DNA from: Podarcis raffonei
Taxonomy: Eukaryota; Chordata; Lepidosauria; Squamata; Lacertidae
Reading direction: 5' to 3'
Length of the DNA: 64,000 nt
Assembly (NCBI RefSeq): GCF_027172205.1
Contig: NC_070614.1
Coordinates: forward strand, 34,028,001-34,092,000
Below, in pieces: positions 13,701-26,598 of the stretch (within the stretch, counting starts at the first letter, position 1; each line of letters opens with the position of its first letter). The notes beneath the pieces are model-generated. The model searched no databases. It was not told the origin of the DNA and worked only from the letters and a program-made list of their open reading frames with translations. The translations under genes and the position numbers were made by a program.

Positions 13701-13965
13701 AAAGTAGAAGCCTGAAATTATTAATTCCTTACTTAAGCTCTTCAGGTAATGCTGGTGGGGGTTCTTGGCTGAAGGCTATTGAGTTGGAGATGATGATGCT
13801 GTGAGACGCGATTCCACCAATGATGAAGTCTCCATTCTGATCATACTGGTGGAGTGGAGGCTGTGGATCAGGGATATTGCATTTAACAATGTGAGTCTTG
13901 GATATTACATGAGGAAGTAGCATCAACATCAAGACCAACAATGCCACCATCCTTGCTACAAACAT
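4941..13965 (-). CDS. Vomeronasal type-2 receptor, gene B (complete, 6 exons)
   Basis: A class C GPCR of vomeronasal sensory neurons, expected to bind peptide or protein cues at the plasma membrane and signal through Go (family knowledge). Coding exons on the minus strand are 13965-13733, 12060-11769, 11079-10219, 8512-8285, 6745-6619 and 5842-4941. All introns are GT-AG with phases 2,0,0,0,1, giving an unbroken 880-codon protein. Exon 1 encodes a signal peptide and exons 2-4 the Venus-flytrap domain, with LPNVT and NNS glycosylation motifs. Exon 5 is the Cys-rich linker ([13 protein letters not shown]). Exon 6 holds seven helices and ends [16 protein letters not shown] second in-frame ATG at 13950 gives a leader of the same length as in genes G and H and may be the true start. 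Introns carry a SINE with a nested MITE, a BovB piece and a GTT microsatellite. Pseudogene I is its closest relative here. Confidence 0.93.
7069..7445 (-). mobile_element. SINE with tRNA-like head and CR1-like tail
   Basis: In intron 4 of gene B. Read on the minus strand it has a tRNA-like head (TAGCTCAGTTGG, then a GGTTCAATCC-type B box) and then the CR1-type tail text (TGCAATGCAGG, GGTTGCACTAGAT, ending TTCTATGAT-like). The element is split by the hAT MITE at 7116-7333, which is nested inside it. Confidence 0.72.
7116..7333. mobile_element. hAT-type MITE nested in the SINE, with 8-bp target duplication
   Basis: The ends are inverted repeats (CAGTGGTGTCCAAA at the left, complement CAGGCATGTCCAAA at the right). 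The flanks are identical 8-mers ATCTAGTG (7108-7115 and 7334-7341), the size typical of hAT elements. Removing the element and one 8-mer restores a continuous SINE, so it inserted later. It has no coding capacity. Confidence 0.82.
7738..7782. repeat. (GTT)n microsatellite
   Basis: About fifteen uninterrupted trinucleotide units in intron 4 of gene B. The valine or threonine homopolymer frames through it are artefacts. Confidence 0.95.
8923..9258 (+). mobile_element. BovB (RTE-type) LINE 3' end
   Basis: In intron 3 of gene B. The plus strand encodes the conserved C-terminal RTE block ([12 protein letters not shown], then a short spacer and [10 protein letters not shown]) and ends with the BovB signature GTCAGACATGACTAAACGAC plus an AAC-rich tail. 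The matching intron of pseudogene I (around 62555) lacks it, so it arrived after B and I separated. It is 5' truncated. Confidence 0.85.
12260..12394. mobile_element. Candidate MITE in intron 1 of gene B
   Basis: The termini CAGGGCTTTTTTCAG and (complement) CAGGCATTGCTATTTTT are partly inverted copies, resembling the short hAT-like element at 32867-33010. Target duplications are not clean. Low-confidence family call. Confidence 0.35.
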
Positions 13966-15264
13966 TGCCTTAAAACTGAAAAAAAGTATTTCTTACTATG
14001 ACAGTATCATTGAGAAAAAATATTGGCAATTGAGTCTCCTTATAGGTATAAAATACAGAATGCAAGAAAATGTTTTGTGTTTTTTTTAAAAAAATCCTGA
14101 TCATGCTGAAAGATCCTTGTCTATTCACATTCCCTAAGTCTAGCTGTGATCGCTAGAGATTGTCAGTCTTCTTGAGCACCTTCCATATATTTTGAATTTC
14201 AATTTCCAGCATTCACCACTGGTTGGTTCTATTGAAGTTGTAGTCCAAAACAGTTGGAGGACATCATTTGGGGGAAGATTTGTGTATATTATCTTTTACA
14301 GACTATCTCATTAGCTTTGATAGTGTCCACGTTCATGCGGGGCTAGAGAAACTGGAGAATTACTATACTTATGATAATTAAAGGAAACATGTTCACCAAC
14401 TGAAATCTATCAATTCTCTGAGGAATTGTGAAACTGAATTTGTTTGCCTATCTTAACAGAAGTTATAATTTTCACTTAGTTGGGTGAAAGTTAGGCATTA
14501 CTTTTGTTAACTTTGTGAACTGGTCAATTGATTTTGCTCACACACTTCTTCTGTACTTAAAAGGGGTAGGAGCCTTTGCCAGCACACCCAAGAAAGATGG
14601 GTAACAGGTTATCTTTATTAAAACTAATGAGGTCCGGGCAGTGAGGTGGATTAATGGGAGGATTTCAACTTTCCTAGCTCCCAAGTCAGTTGCCTGTCAC
14701 ATGCTGTGTTTTTACAGCAAGGTCCAAGGAAACTCCTTTCACCTTACCATGTGCTCTATATGTGTATGTGTACACACACCACATGTGCACCATGGCCCAT
14801 TGGCCAATGTTCACCTCGATGTTGCAAGACCCAAACACCTCTCTGGCTTTGCTTCTAGTTGGACATTCTTCTGTAATTTTCCTTAAATGATCAACTAACA
14901 AGGTCCATACGCTGCTCCCAGAGTGCACAGAGCCTTGATGATATGTAAACACTGAGACAAAGTATTTTAAACTCAGTATCACTAGACAACTGAACCACTC
15001 AAAGCTCTGGGGAGAAAGATACAATGCATTCTATGACACTGTGAACAGTTAAAGGCGCACAGGGTCCAGCTGTATTGTAAGCTATCTAGGACCTAGTGAA
15101 GCTGGCAATAAGAGGCAGAAAAAAGAGCAGGCAAAACAGAATGTTGCAAAAGCAGGCATAAACATCCTACATGCACGTAATCTCTGTAATAAGTGCAATT
15201 CAGTGGGCCCACAATTTGCACTCACTTTACATACACCATAGTAACCTTCCGCAAGTGAGGAAAA

Positions 15265-15295
<31 letters not shown>

Positions 15296-15345
15296 AGGAA
15301 GGTCAATACGCCATAGCAACATTCCGCAAGTGAGGATAGATAGAT

Positions 15346-15414
<69 letters not shown>

Positions 15415-15770
15415 GGTCACTAAGCAATATTTTTAATTTCTTTTTGCTTTGATATATTTTATTATGCAGCAGAATATACATCTTTTTATAATTATAAGTA
15501 AAATAAAATAGTAGCTTTTGCCTGAATGGCAAGTGATATGGCTTCTTTTGTACATGGAGATGCATAAACATGAGCAGATCTCGTAATAGATTGAGAGTGT
15601 GTGTTTGGAAAGCTTTAAGGAAAATCTAACCACAATAAGGGAACCATTCAGAAAATTACAAAGGTAGGAGTGTAAACATGATAGGTGCTGCAAGAGGAAC
15701 ATTCAGGCTTATATTGAGTGCAGACAAAAACCCCTCAGGTATGCAATTTATAGCAACATGTACCAAACAG
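13966..15770. other. Intergenic region between genes B and D
   Basis: About 1.8 kb that should include the promoter of B (left part) and the 3' flank of D (right part). Near 14190-14290 there is a decayed piece resembling the palindromic MITE at 17367-17502. The compound microsatellite at 15234-15417 lies here. No other gene is visible. Confidence 0.5.
15234..15417. repeat. Compound (AAAT)n and (GATA)n microsatellite with a duplicated leader
   Basis: A leader of about 28 bases (around 15234-15262) is followed by an AAAT run. A near copy of the leader (around 15308-15336, sharing TTCCGCAAGTGAGGA) is followed by GATA runs. The offset between the leaders is 74 bases. Open frames through it are repeat artefacts. 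Confidence 0.85.
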
Positions 15771-18700
15771 TCATTCAGCCTTCCTCTTTATTAGATGTTC
15801 CCTGTTATTCAGCTCAGGCCTCAGCACAATCAGATAACATTTGGGAAGGAAGATGCAACCCAGCAGCCCAGCGCTGGAGGATAAGATGCAGAAGATCTCC
15901 ACTGAAACCATATATTTTCCTTTGGTGCTCAGGTAGGAAGGAACAAAGGATATCCAAACACTGCAGAAGACCAACATACTGAAAGTGATAAACTTGGCTT
16001 CATTGAAACTGTCAGGTAACTTTCTGGCAAGGAAAGCCACAGTGAAGCTAACAATTGCTAGGAATCCCATGTAGCCAAGAACAGAGTAGAACATTGTTAC
16101 AGACCCCTCATTACATTCTAATACAATTTCTGAAGTCAAAGAATGCATGTCAACATCTGGGAATGGGGAGGAGGTTGCAAGCCATATAGTGCAGATGCCT
16201 GCTTGAATAAGAGAACAGGAAAGAACAATAAAATTGGCCAGTCTCTTCCCTACCCACTTCCTCATCTTAGATCCTGGTTTGGTGGCCATGAAAGCCAGAA
16301 CCACTGTGATAGTTTTTGCCAGCACACAAGAAACAGCCACTGAGAAGATGATGCCAAAAGCAGTTTGTCGGAGGAGACATGTCACCTTCCAAGGTTTGCC
16401 AATGAATAAAAAAGCACACAGGAAGCAGAGTAGAAGGGAGATGAGGAGTGCGTAGGTGAGGTCCCGGTTGTTGGCTTTGACAATGGGAGTGTTGTGGTGC
16501 TTTATAAACGCCCCTAGCACCAGAGCTGTCATCATAGAAGAAGAAAGAGAAAAACAGGCTAAACTGATCCCCAAAGGTTCTCCATAAGACAGGAAACTTA
16601 CTTTCTTGGGAACACATGCATCTTTTGGGGGGGTTGCATAGTGTTCATCTGGACATTTAAAACAGTCATTCATATCTGAAAACGAAAAGTCTGATGTTAA
16701 TCTTCACTCCACAAATCTTACTAACTAGGTGTAAATGTTCCTCATGCACAGTTAAAGCATATGTAGCCCTACCACCCTAACACACTGGAAGTAGTGATTT
16801 GTCCGTGGCAGTTTTGTGACAGTCACCATAAACAACAGTTATATCCCATCATTAAGGACAGTGATGCAACAGGACAAATACATTAAAATCACAGTGATTA
16901 TAAAATCCTGATTTTCCTTTGAGTAGGCAGCTATTTATAAATCTTGAAGTAAGAGTAAAAGCTGTTCTAAGATTTCTAAGGTGCACTGTTATCATTTGTC
17001 CAATTATTCCTACAAGACTGAGAGAACAACATCCTGTTCAATGAAAAGAGCAAAAGAACCTGTGATAGTTCTAGACTCAAGGGCAGTAATGGGGGATAAA
17101 TTTGGTCCACATTTCATAGCTTATCAACCTGACCTGGCACTCCCAAGGATCTCCCTAACTTTGTGGTGCAATCCTGGTTCATGTGTATGGAGGTCCTGGG
17201 CTTCCCAGATGACAATACCCTCTTTTGGCCTCACTGATGTGATCAATAAGAAAGGAAAGCAATACATTAGGCACCAGCTTGGCTGTGGGAATTGCCGGTA
17301 GGAGGCAAAGAAGACACCATTCAAGTGCATTAGGGCCTCAGCTCTAGATTTGAGTATGATTTACTTCAGGCATAGGCAAACTTGGCCCTCCAGATGTTTT
17401 GGGACTACAACTCCCATCATTCCTGACCACTGGTCCTGTTAGCTAGGGATGATGGGAGTTGTAGTCCCAAAACATCTGGAGGGCCAAGTTTGCCTATGCC
17501 TGAATTACTTCTTAGCTTATTCTTTTCCAAGAGATGTCCTTTCAAGGCAGGGGGTATCGATTGTTCTTGGGGTTTACTCCTGAATATTTCCTCATAAATG
17601 AATACAGCCACAAAGCAGTGGAAGTTTAGGATCTGAGTTTTCCTTTTCCTAGATGAAATTAGGAAGCCTTCACAGGTTGATGGTCCCATCTGCCCCCCAC
17701 TTCTCTCCACAGCATGTGCAGAAACCACCTTCTTGATCATTGGACCCACTATTGGTCTTGTCCATTCAGTCTGCTGCAGCCTGTCTTCTCATGAAGGGCA
17801 AGTCCCTAACTCACGGAAGTAGCCATTGGCTACCTTCACCTGGTTAGCTGGCCATTGAAGCTGTTCCCGGGGTGTGGCCACTGTTGGATGCTGACAGCTT
17901 CTAGAAGTCACAAATGAGAGCCAAGTACAGCAGGGGGGACCAGTGATGGACAAACTACCCAGAAGGAGCACAGCATGTCTCCCACCAAAGATATTGCTTT
18001 CCATACACCCCCCACACACACCGCAGATCTTAAGTTGGAATAAAATGTAAAATGTAAAATGTAAATTTTTTCTTTGTTACCCTGCCTTTCATTTCACCCC
18101 ATTGTTTGTTCATATCACTGCTTTGATTGATGCTATGATATTTGATAACACTGGGTTCTTCTGTTAATTTCAACAACTGAACTTAAGCATTTATTATATG
18201 AAATTTGAGCTAGGAGGATGCATTCTACTTAGCTCATGCAGCATTTCAACAGTTCATGACCAGAAAAATAATGGATAAGTGCAGTGAAAAGATTTAGAAG
18301 AAAACACAGCTTGCCCCTGGCTCATTAGGGTGTGATTGTCAGATTCTTTAACCTGCCCTCCCTCTCTCTACTGACTCTATAGGAAAAGCTGTACATCCCA
18401 TTCAAAATTGAACCTCCCAACATCAGGAAGAACTTTCCAACAATAAGAGTGTTGAATAGTGGAACGAACTCCCTCAGACTCTCCTTCACTGGAGGTTTTT
18501 ATGCAGAGGTTGCGTGGCCATGTGTCATTGAAGCTTTACTTGAGGTTCCTGCATTGCTGAGGTTGGACTAGATGACCCTTGGAGTTCCCTCCAACTCTAC
18601 CATTCTATGATTTTATGTTATCTGCTGTTACTTTAGTTTATGGTGAGTTTATTCTGCATTAACATTTATTGTACATGGCCCTGTGACAATATGGTGAAGA

Positions 18701-21700
18701 AAAATCCTTAATAAACAAGTAAATAAAATGATATTTACATATCAGTTCCTCTGGATTACAGCCAATCTTAATACTAACTTCTACAATATAGTTCTTACCC
18801 TTCTCATTTGAGATCTTCCCTTCTGGGCATGGGAAGCAGTCATAGCAGCAAAATGGTTTCCCCTCTTTCACTTTCTTCCTAGAACCTGGATGGCAAGTCT
18901 CACTACATAACGAAAGAGGTCGTGTCTAATGCATAGAGGAAAGAGGAGAAAACAAATCTTGAGGATGATCACCCAGACATACCTGGAATACTGTAGTCGG
19001 AGATCAGCAAAAAAATGTCTGGGAAAATCCAGACGTATGGCAACCCGTGTTGGCAGTGTCGTTTTTGCCGATTTTCCTCAAAAATAGCTCAAAACCTTCA
19101 TTTTTTGCAATTTTGCCAATAATTTTAATTCTAGTATGTTTATTCACTCTCTTTGGCTCATCCAGAAACTAACGTTACTTCTGAACTCATATCTTATGTT
19201 TCTTAACTGAAGTGCTTAAAATATACTAGTTCTACATTTCATTTGTTATTTTCCTGTTTCCAGAGCAGAAAATCAAGTGTTCAAAGGGGTTTATTAGGAA
19301 AGTGTTTAATATAGTTAATCCTGATTTCTAACATGGTAGGGTGAACATGTACTGAAAGTATCATGGACCTTCATAGCAATTCTATTGTGTGTTTTGTGTA
19401 GGGAGCTCAAATGTAACCTAAAGATAAGTGTCTTCTTTGTAGAAACCCACCGTTTAAAAAATGCTGATTTGTAGATAATAAACTGTTCTTCAGGCAGTTT
19501 ATTATTTTGAGAAACTCAGGAGAAAAGAAAGTAATATTTCTAAATTTAAAGCAGATACATAATAGGTGAGTGCACCAATAACAGCATTAGGTTCAGACTC
19601 ATTCTACACAATCGTTGTCTGAGGAACTATAATGCTTGACCCAAGCCCATCCAAGTCTTCTTCAATTCCTCACACCCATTCAATATTGGGATTTTTTAAA
19701 AAAAGAAAGACAATGGAATTTGCAAGCACACTAGTGCCCCTAGAGGGAATGAATCCTGATAAAATATAGGTAAATGGTTTAAGAGGCTTTTATATAAACT
19801 GTTTCTCTCCCCCCCTTTCTTTTACTTTCCTTTTTTATGGAATTGGGTGGAAATTCCAGCAAGATCTGACAGCATCAGTACTCCAGAATTTCAGAACTAT
19901 AGTTTTCAGAAAGACAATTTTTCCACAAGGCCAGCTGTTAGCATTTTGGTATGAATAAAAAAAGCTATAACTTAAACTCCATTAATGATTTGTGAGCAAT
20001 TGTCTGAAAATCGGTCATGAGAAGGATGCCCTGGCAAGAAAACTGCAAAATCATAGAAAAAGAGGTTGAGGGGTTTTTGTACTAATAAACATTAACATTG
20101 ATTTTGAGTGAGAGAACTCAACGGGATTTGCTTTCTGAGTAAAATGATTTTTTTGTGATTACAAGGTTGACATGTCAATAACCACAGAAATTTCTGTATG
20201 CTGCCTTTCCACTCTGGTGTTTGCTTTCCTTTCCCCCTTCATTCCATCCTAGCATGATGGCATTCTTGTATAGCACTGATTTAATTTTAGAATTGCCAAA
20301 ACACCACAGAGCACTCCACAAGTTCCTCTTACCGTTTGTGCCTCCTTATACAGGATCTGCTTCACATCTGACCAGCACAGTATTCCTATGAGGCACCCTG
20401 CTTTGCCTTTGATTTCAGGATTTGTCTAATTCTGATGCTCTTCCCAGTTAATGCTATAGTCAGCAAAAAGATGTGACAATGAAGCAAGACTGAATTGCTT
20501 GAGTATCACTATAAACACTGAGATTCAGCATACAAGCAAGAGTCAAAGATGACCCAAACTATGTATGTATTGTAGCCTACCTGGTTAAACCAGTAGTGCC
20601 AAGTGATGGCATCCTCATTGATGGTTAACATTTTGTCAAAAGGAGCTTGTGGATCTACCTTCCCAATCTTCACTTTTGATTGATTTGGTAAAAGAATGTA
20701 GTTGATAATATCAAATCCAGCTGCTAATTTCCCATTCTCATCCAAGGATATCTTGTCTCCAGCACTGTTGTTAAATGAGATGCATCTCAGAATGTGATGG
20801 AGCTATATTGAAATAATAATAAAAGGTTTAGAAAATGCTACAGATGTGAGAACAGAGCAAGAAACTTCATTTGTTTCACAATCCATGCATTTATTTGTTT
20901 CTAAAAGTGCATTCATATTTGTTATGTATGTCATCATTTGTTTGTCTATCTGTTTGCAGAGGCAACTTCAGAACTTTGTGTCAGCTATTATTTTATTCTC
21001 TAGGGATGTCAAGGACATTGGAATACAATGTTTACTTCTGTACTGGCTGTTAGCCCTTTAGTGTTAACCACAACAACAACAAAAGAAAGTAGCCAGGGAT
21101 CAATAAACGATTTACAATTCTAACTGGTGGAAAGAAGAAGGAAGACATAACTTTAAGGATAGGAAGTGTCTGTGGAGAAAGCTTTCTGTTCAGATTACTG
21201 CTGTTAGATCCAGAACTTACAATATTGCCCCTGTTAAATTCAAAATATGATACCTTCCAAAATTGTTGATTCTGAAGCTTCAGACCCACTCCATCCAACA
21301 TTGGTCGGTGTTTTCGCCTAGTTGAGGACATGGCCTGTAAAGCATGAGCCACAGCGTAGACAGCATTGTAGACACTATAGCTATGGCCAGTCATTCTCAT
21401 TTCAAAATAGAAAAAAGGAAGGTCCTTTAGCTTCTCTTTCCCTGTGCAAATATTCCCCTCCATATCACCCTGATTTGTATTTGGAAATACACAATCAAAG
21501 GCATTTTTCCAGAAGTCCTTGATGAAACCATCTCCAGAAATGCTGTAAGGGTTTCTACCTTCTGCAAACTGGTGAAATCCTGTCAGATCTTTGAACTGAT
21601 ATGAGAAGGCTATAACATCATGGAATTTGTCTGTATCCCAATTCCTTTGATAGGAAAAAGATGTGAGCTCCATCTGAGCTGTAGTTATCCAAATTTTGCC

Positions 21701-24405
21701 TTTTGGTTTCTTTGTCAGGTGCTCTATATCTGACAGATATGGCAACCACCTGAAATAGGACAAAGAAAAGGATTCTCCATAAGCCAGAATTACATTGGCT
21801 TTGCTGTTCATCACTTTAAAATTTATTTCTTTCCCCCGATTCACCATACTTGCAATGTCAGAGATAAAAGCAGTTGTGGGAACTCTTTCTATGAAGGCAA
21901 AACAGACACCTTTCTGGGGAAACACTGGAAGCACGGTTTGCACAAATCTTTCTCCATCATCAGTGTCCATAACAACAACCCCAATCCAAAACCATCGGAA
22001 GCGCAGAAGCAAAGAGAGAATCCCCTCATACTGAAGCTCTTCCTTGGGAACCATCTGGTAGAAGGAAAGGCCTGGGTGTTTATCACGTATCACTGGAGCA
22101 GGGCTATATGTTAGCTGAAGATACATGTGAAGGTGAAATGGATTAGAAAATAAAAATAGCATTTAATTATCACTTCCAGTTGATCAAAGCATTTGAGATA
22201 TGTTTATTTAGCTCATAGCTGCCATTGTCAATGAGTTTCAGATATGCTATAATTTTAATCATATTCTAGTACAGCAAAATGTATTTGCATGTGTGCATAT
22301 TATTGTTTTAATTGTTTGTGTATGAGAATGTCTTGATGGACTTGCAATCAATAAACTTTGTTAGGTTTGACTTCAGCTTGAGTCAGACAGTTAGTATCAC
22401 AAGTCCCATGCTGTGGAGCACGTTTTCAGCAAAGATTTGGCAGACACCCGCACTTTTGACATTCAGGTGCCCATCAAAAACGTTTTTATGTCAACAGGCC
22501 TTTGCCGCTGTTCAGCTAGTCACTTTAATTATTATTTATAGGGGTTTTAATTAATTTTTAATTGTATACCTCACTGATTTTTACAAATAAATAAATAAAT
22601 GCATGCAAATATTTTGGGATGAATGCTCATTGCACAGCCAATGTAATGTAACCTCCACACAAGTTTTGTGCAACTGTATAATCATTAATGGTCAATAAAC
22701 AACCAGTTTTGAAACTCCTCAAATTATTTATGGCACAAAATCTTCCTAGACACTTCTAGGAATAAAATGTAGGCCCACAGAAGAAGCTTCCAAAAATGTT
22801 CTGTTAACTTATTAATCAATTCACAAAGTGAGCTATCTGACAAAGGAAATGTATGAATAATTAATCTGTCATACACCACTCACATATCATACCTGTGGAA
22901 CCTTGTAGACATCCAGAATAGTTGCCATATCGAGAGATGTTTGGGAGTCCAGTCCACCAATTACTGCAGTTAGCTTATTCTGTATATCACAGTTGTAGTT
23001 TGGAAAAAATCTTTCCAATGTGTAAGTAAGCAACATTGTGGAAATGTAGGTCCACTTAGCATAGTAATAGTTGTCATAAATGCAGAAACCCAAGGTAATG
23101 TTGGGTAAGATATGAGGGTTTTCATTAATCTCCATTACTGCAAAGGCCAAGGCCAGGATGTTCTGGTAATTCTTAGGCAATACTCTACAATGAGAGTCAG
23201 ATTCTATATCAGAAGCATATTCCACAAGCATAATTGCTATGAAGGAAATAATTAGCTTTAGTGTATATATAAATGCTAAATCAATAAGAATAACCATGAC
23301 TCCTGGGCTTGAGATGACCCACAACAAAGAATGGATGCTTCCAGGTTGCAATGCTTCACTCTCATTCAAGATGTGCAGGCCTTACATATATTTGAATTCA
23401 TATTCAAAATCTGATAATCTCTTCTTATAAATCCTATACAGTAATTTCTTCAATAGCAATAATAATATTGGTATTCCACATTTTATGAATTTTATCCTAA
23501 GTTAGCTACTCAGAGAAGACCCATTGAACCCAATGGACAGGACTCAGGCTCGTTAATTCCAATGAGTCTCTTCTGAAAAGGACTTAGCTGGACACAACTC
23601 TAACTATTTACCAAGTTGCTTATGGATATATTGTCAATAGGACTGTCAACAGGACTGTTGACAGATGAAACTACAGTAAGTCTCAGAAATACGAGAAGGA
23701 ATGGAAACTGGCAGTAGAGCTCTAAGGGTGAGGGAGAAATCTCACAGTATCATAAATCTAATCAAGGGCTGATTATGTCACACGCTTCTGGTGAAACCAA
23801 GTTTCTTAAAGCGTTACATGAACACTAAAGAGATATAATACAAGAAGTTTTTGAAAAGCAGCTACAGTGTAGGAATGGTAGAGTTGATAAGTGAATACTT
23901 TCCCTTATCAGTAAATAAATCTGGGAGACTATTCATAATGCAAAAAAGAAGTTTTGAAAGAAGTTAAACCACTTTCCCCATCTTGATGATCCCAATCCAT
24001 ACCAGACCTACATGCCAATCTGGTTTGACAGTATAGAATTAAGCAGCCTTTTGTACCCAAAATATAAGGTATCCTTTAATTTATTTGAACAGCCTCAGCT
24101 AATACGTCACAGTTCAGAGGCCGTGACTCTAGCATGGACCAATCTACTGTCAAAACAAATGGAACTAAGAACAAGCAAGAGTTAAATCCTTACATAAGAT
24201 CCTCCAAAGGTGGCGATGGAGGTTCTTCAGTGAATTCAATTGAATAGGCAAAAAAGCCACCATATGAAGCAATCCCTCCAATGATGAGGTCTCCTAACTG
24301 ATGATACTTGTGAAGAGGATAGTGTGGATACTGGATCCTGCATTTCACAGTGTGAGCCTTGTATGGCATGTGAGGAAGCAGTATCAGCAGTAGCACTAGA
24401 ACCAT
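15771..24405 (-). CDS. Vomeronasal type-2 receptor, gene D (complete, 6 exons)
   Basis: A second intact class C receptor. Coding exons on the minus strand are 24405-24194, 23184-22893, 22114-21254, 20802-20581, 18925-18799 and 16675-15771. The introns are GT-AG with phases 2,0,0,0,1, giving 872 codons without a break. The ATG at 24405 is the first in frame after a stop and starts [13 protein letters not shown], a signal peptide. Exons 2-4 form the flytrap domain ([15 protein letters not shown]). Exon 4 is 222 bases, two codons shorter than in B, G and H and equal to gene E, which suggests D and E are one subgroup. The linker has [13 protein letters not shown]. The seven-helix exon opens [11 protein letters not shown] and ends [10 protein letters not shown]. 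It lies in tandem, same orientation, between B and E. Exon 3 has the family-wide [14 protein letters not shown] block. Confidence 0.93.
17367..17502. mobile_element. Palindromic hAT-type MITE with perfect 54-base arms
   Basis: In intron 5 of gene D. Arms 17367-17420 and 17449-17502 are exact inverted complements around a 28-base loop, with ends CAGGCATAGGCAAAC. The flanking 8-mers ATTTACTT and AATTACTT match at seven of eight positions, as expected of an hAT target duplication. The transcript could fold into a long hairpin. Confidence 0.85.
18395..18612 (+). mobile_element. CR1 LINE 3' end
   Basis: In intron 5 of gene D. It shows the CR1 3' region pattern: AACATCAGGAAGAACTTTCC, then GGAGGTTTTTATGCAGAGG, then GGTTGGACTAGATGACCC, ending CCATTCTATGATTTTA. 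5' truncated and non-coding. Confidence 0.82.
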
Positions 24406-26598
24406 CCTGCACAAGGATGCAAATATTCCTTCTACATAAATATTTCCCTGTTTAAGTTTATAACATTGCCACAGCAGTCTGCTTGATTACAGTGGTGCGC
24501 ATTGAATGTTTAGAGTGTTCTCAGGCTAACGATGTCAAATGCAAGACCCCCATAAGCAGGCTGGTGAATAAATGCATCTTAATAATCCCTCTAAGTGTTA
24601 TATGGTGGTTTATATGACAATTGCCACATAGTGCTATTAATTTTAATAATGGAACTAAAATTACAAAGGGGTTGTTCACAAGCAGTGGTTAATTATAGTC
24701 TGAACAATAATAATAATAATAAAAGGATAGTAATCAGAAATTCAAAGTTGTAAATTCCCTATGGGATTCCTAAAGGATACATGTTTGCTACATCTGAACA
24801 GGATTTTTTCTTTTGCATGTAGTTTAATAGGAAATGATTTCTGGCCTTGGGATTACCTACAACAAAGAATGAATACTAGACATACATGCCTTCAGTCTAC
24901 AGCTACAAAAGAAATTAATGTATTCATTGATAGCACTATGGCAGAATAGAACAGGACTATTACTTCTATTGATCTGGACACTTTTGTTGATGCAGCCTAG
25001 AATAGGCTTCTTCTTTTTTTTGCAGCTGCATCACACTGTTGAGTCATATGAAATTTGTGGTCTACTAAGACCCCTAGATCCTTTTCACATGCACTACTGG
25101 CAAGCCAGATGTGTTAAGGATAATTGCTTAATTAACATTGAAATGGGGAATGCCTAAATGTGTATTACTGATGGCTTTAATGTGGAGAAATTCCATTGAA
25201 GTATACAAAGTGGTCTCTGAATTCCTTGATGGGTTGATAATTAAATGCTGTTGTTCTCTAATAGATAATTCATGAGAGATTAACCTTAGATCACAATGAA
25301 CTGCAAATTCACCATCATGCTGGTGGCTAAGTCTTTGTTCTCAGGCTTTGTGGGAATAAGAAGCCTCTCTAGGAGCTCAACAGCCTTAAGGGCTGGAATG
25401 CAGGCTAATGGAGCTTGTGTGAGGCAGAGCTATTTTTGGCAACTCTGATTATAAGTTCTTTTATTTCTAAGATGCTGAGCCTGTGCTAGACAACACAATT
25501 CTTGTGTGGAATTATTTGGATGTACCTTCGATGTTTTTGTTTTGTTTTGAAGAAAGTTCTGCAAGTGAAGTTTAGAGCAATCTAATGGGTCTGGACATTG
25601 TTTCATTCCAAAAGGAGTCAGTTTTTTTGCATCTAGTTGCCTCATACTGCACAATATCTGCAATAGGATGTCCCCATCTTATATTTGTGCATCTGGTCCT
25701 TCCTGCGTGTAGAACTTTACATTTGTCCCTATTGAAATTCTTGGTGTTAGCTTGGGTCCACGTCTCCAGTCTGTTAAGGTCATCTTGAATGACATGCTAG
25801 TTCTTCCTCTTGCTTCAAATATAGCTGAAGAATTTTTAGTATTATTTTTAACCACTCTTGCAAGCATGAGCTGATTCTGAGTTTTGGCCTGGTTGACCTT
25901 CACTCTTCAACTGTTGGCTAGACATATATATTCTTCCTTCATGATTTCCCCTTTCTTCCATTTCTTATGCATGCCCTTCTTAAACCTCAGCCTTATGCAG
26001 CCACACTAGTTTCTTCAGATGCCTCCCACTTTTCTTTCTTGTGCCCTATGCCAGCTTAGGCTGGCTCAGGCACACTGTCAAAAACAGCTTGGATTAGAGG
26101 TAATTCATGCTGGCTTCCTAAAGTTATGATAGTTCTGCAAGAGAGCTGGCATATATATGAAGCTGGTATAAATTAGGTTGGTATAACTTCCACTGGCAGA
26201 GGTAACCACTACTCCCAGTTTTGTTCAGGAGACGCTGGGAGGCACTACTGTTGCCATAGCAGGCAGATGAGTGAGAACCCTAGCTTTGAGGTTTTTATGA
26301 CCAAACAGTATAGAAATAAATAAATGCATATATTAGATTAGGGCATTATGCTATCATATGTCTGACTTTTATGACATTCCATTGAATCCAAACTTCTATG
26401 AATCCAAACTTCTAAACATGTCTGAAATCTATGGAATTTATGGAATGCATGAAGAATTTGAAAAAGAGTCTTGAGGAAAGTGAGTTGGTATATATTCATA
26501 ATGCTGTTTCTTACAGCGACACATGAAAATATATTACATAAATGCAACAAACACCACTGTATCATAGGCAACAACCAAGACACAGACAAGGACTTTCT
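24406..26598. other. Intergenic region between genes D and E
   Basis: It contains the promoter side of D and the 3' flank of E. Apart from the CR1 pieces at about 25000-25880 no gene was recognised. The sequence is AT-rich with short low-complexity runs. Confidence 0.45.
25000..25880 (-). mobile_element. CR1-like LINE reverse-transcriptase remains, split by about 550 bases
   Basis: The minus strand near 25670-25800 reads like the CR1 block DLNRLE..W followed by NRDKCKVLH. Near 25010-25110 it reads like the block that normally follows directly (KDLGVLVDHK, then a CDAAAKK piece). The roughly 550 bases between (about 25118-25664) look like a later insertion or unrelated sequence. The translation is decayed, so the boundaries are approximate. 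Confidence 0.55.
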
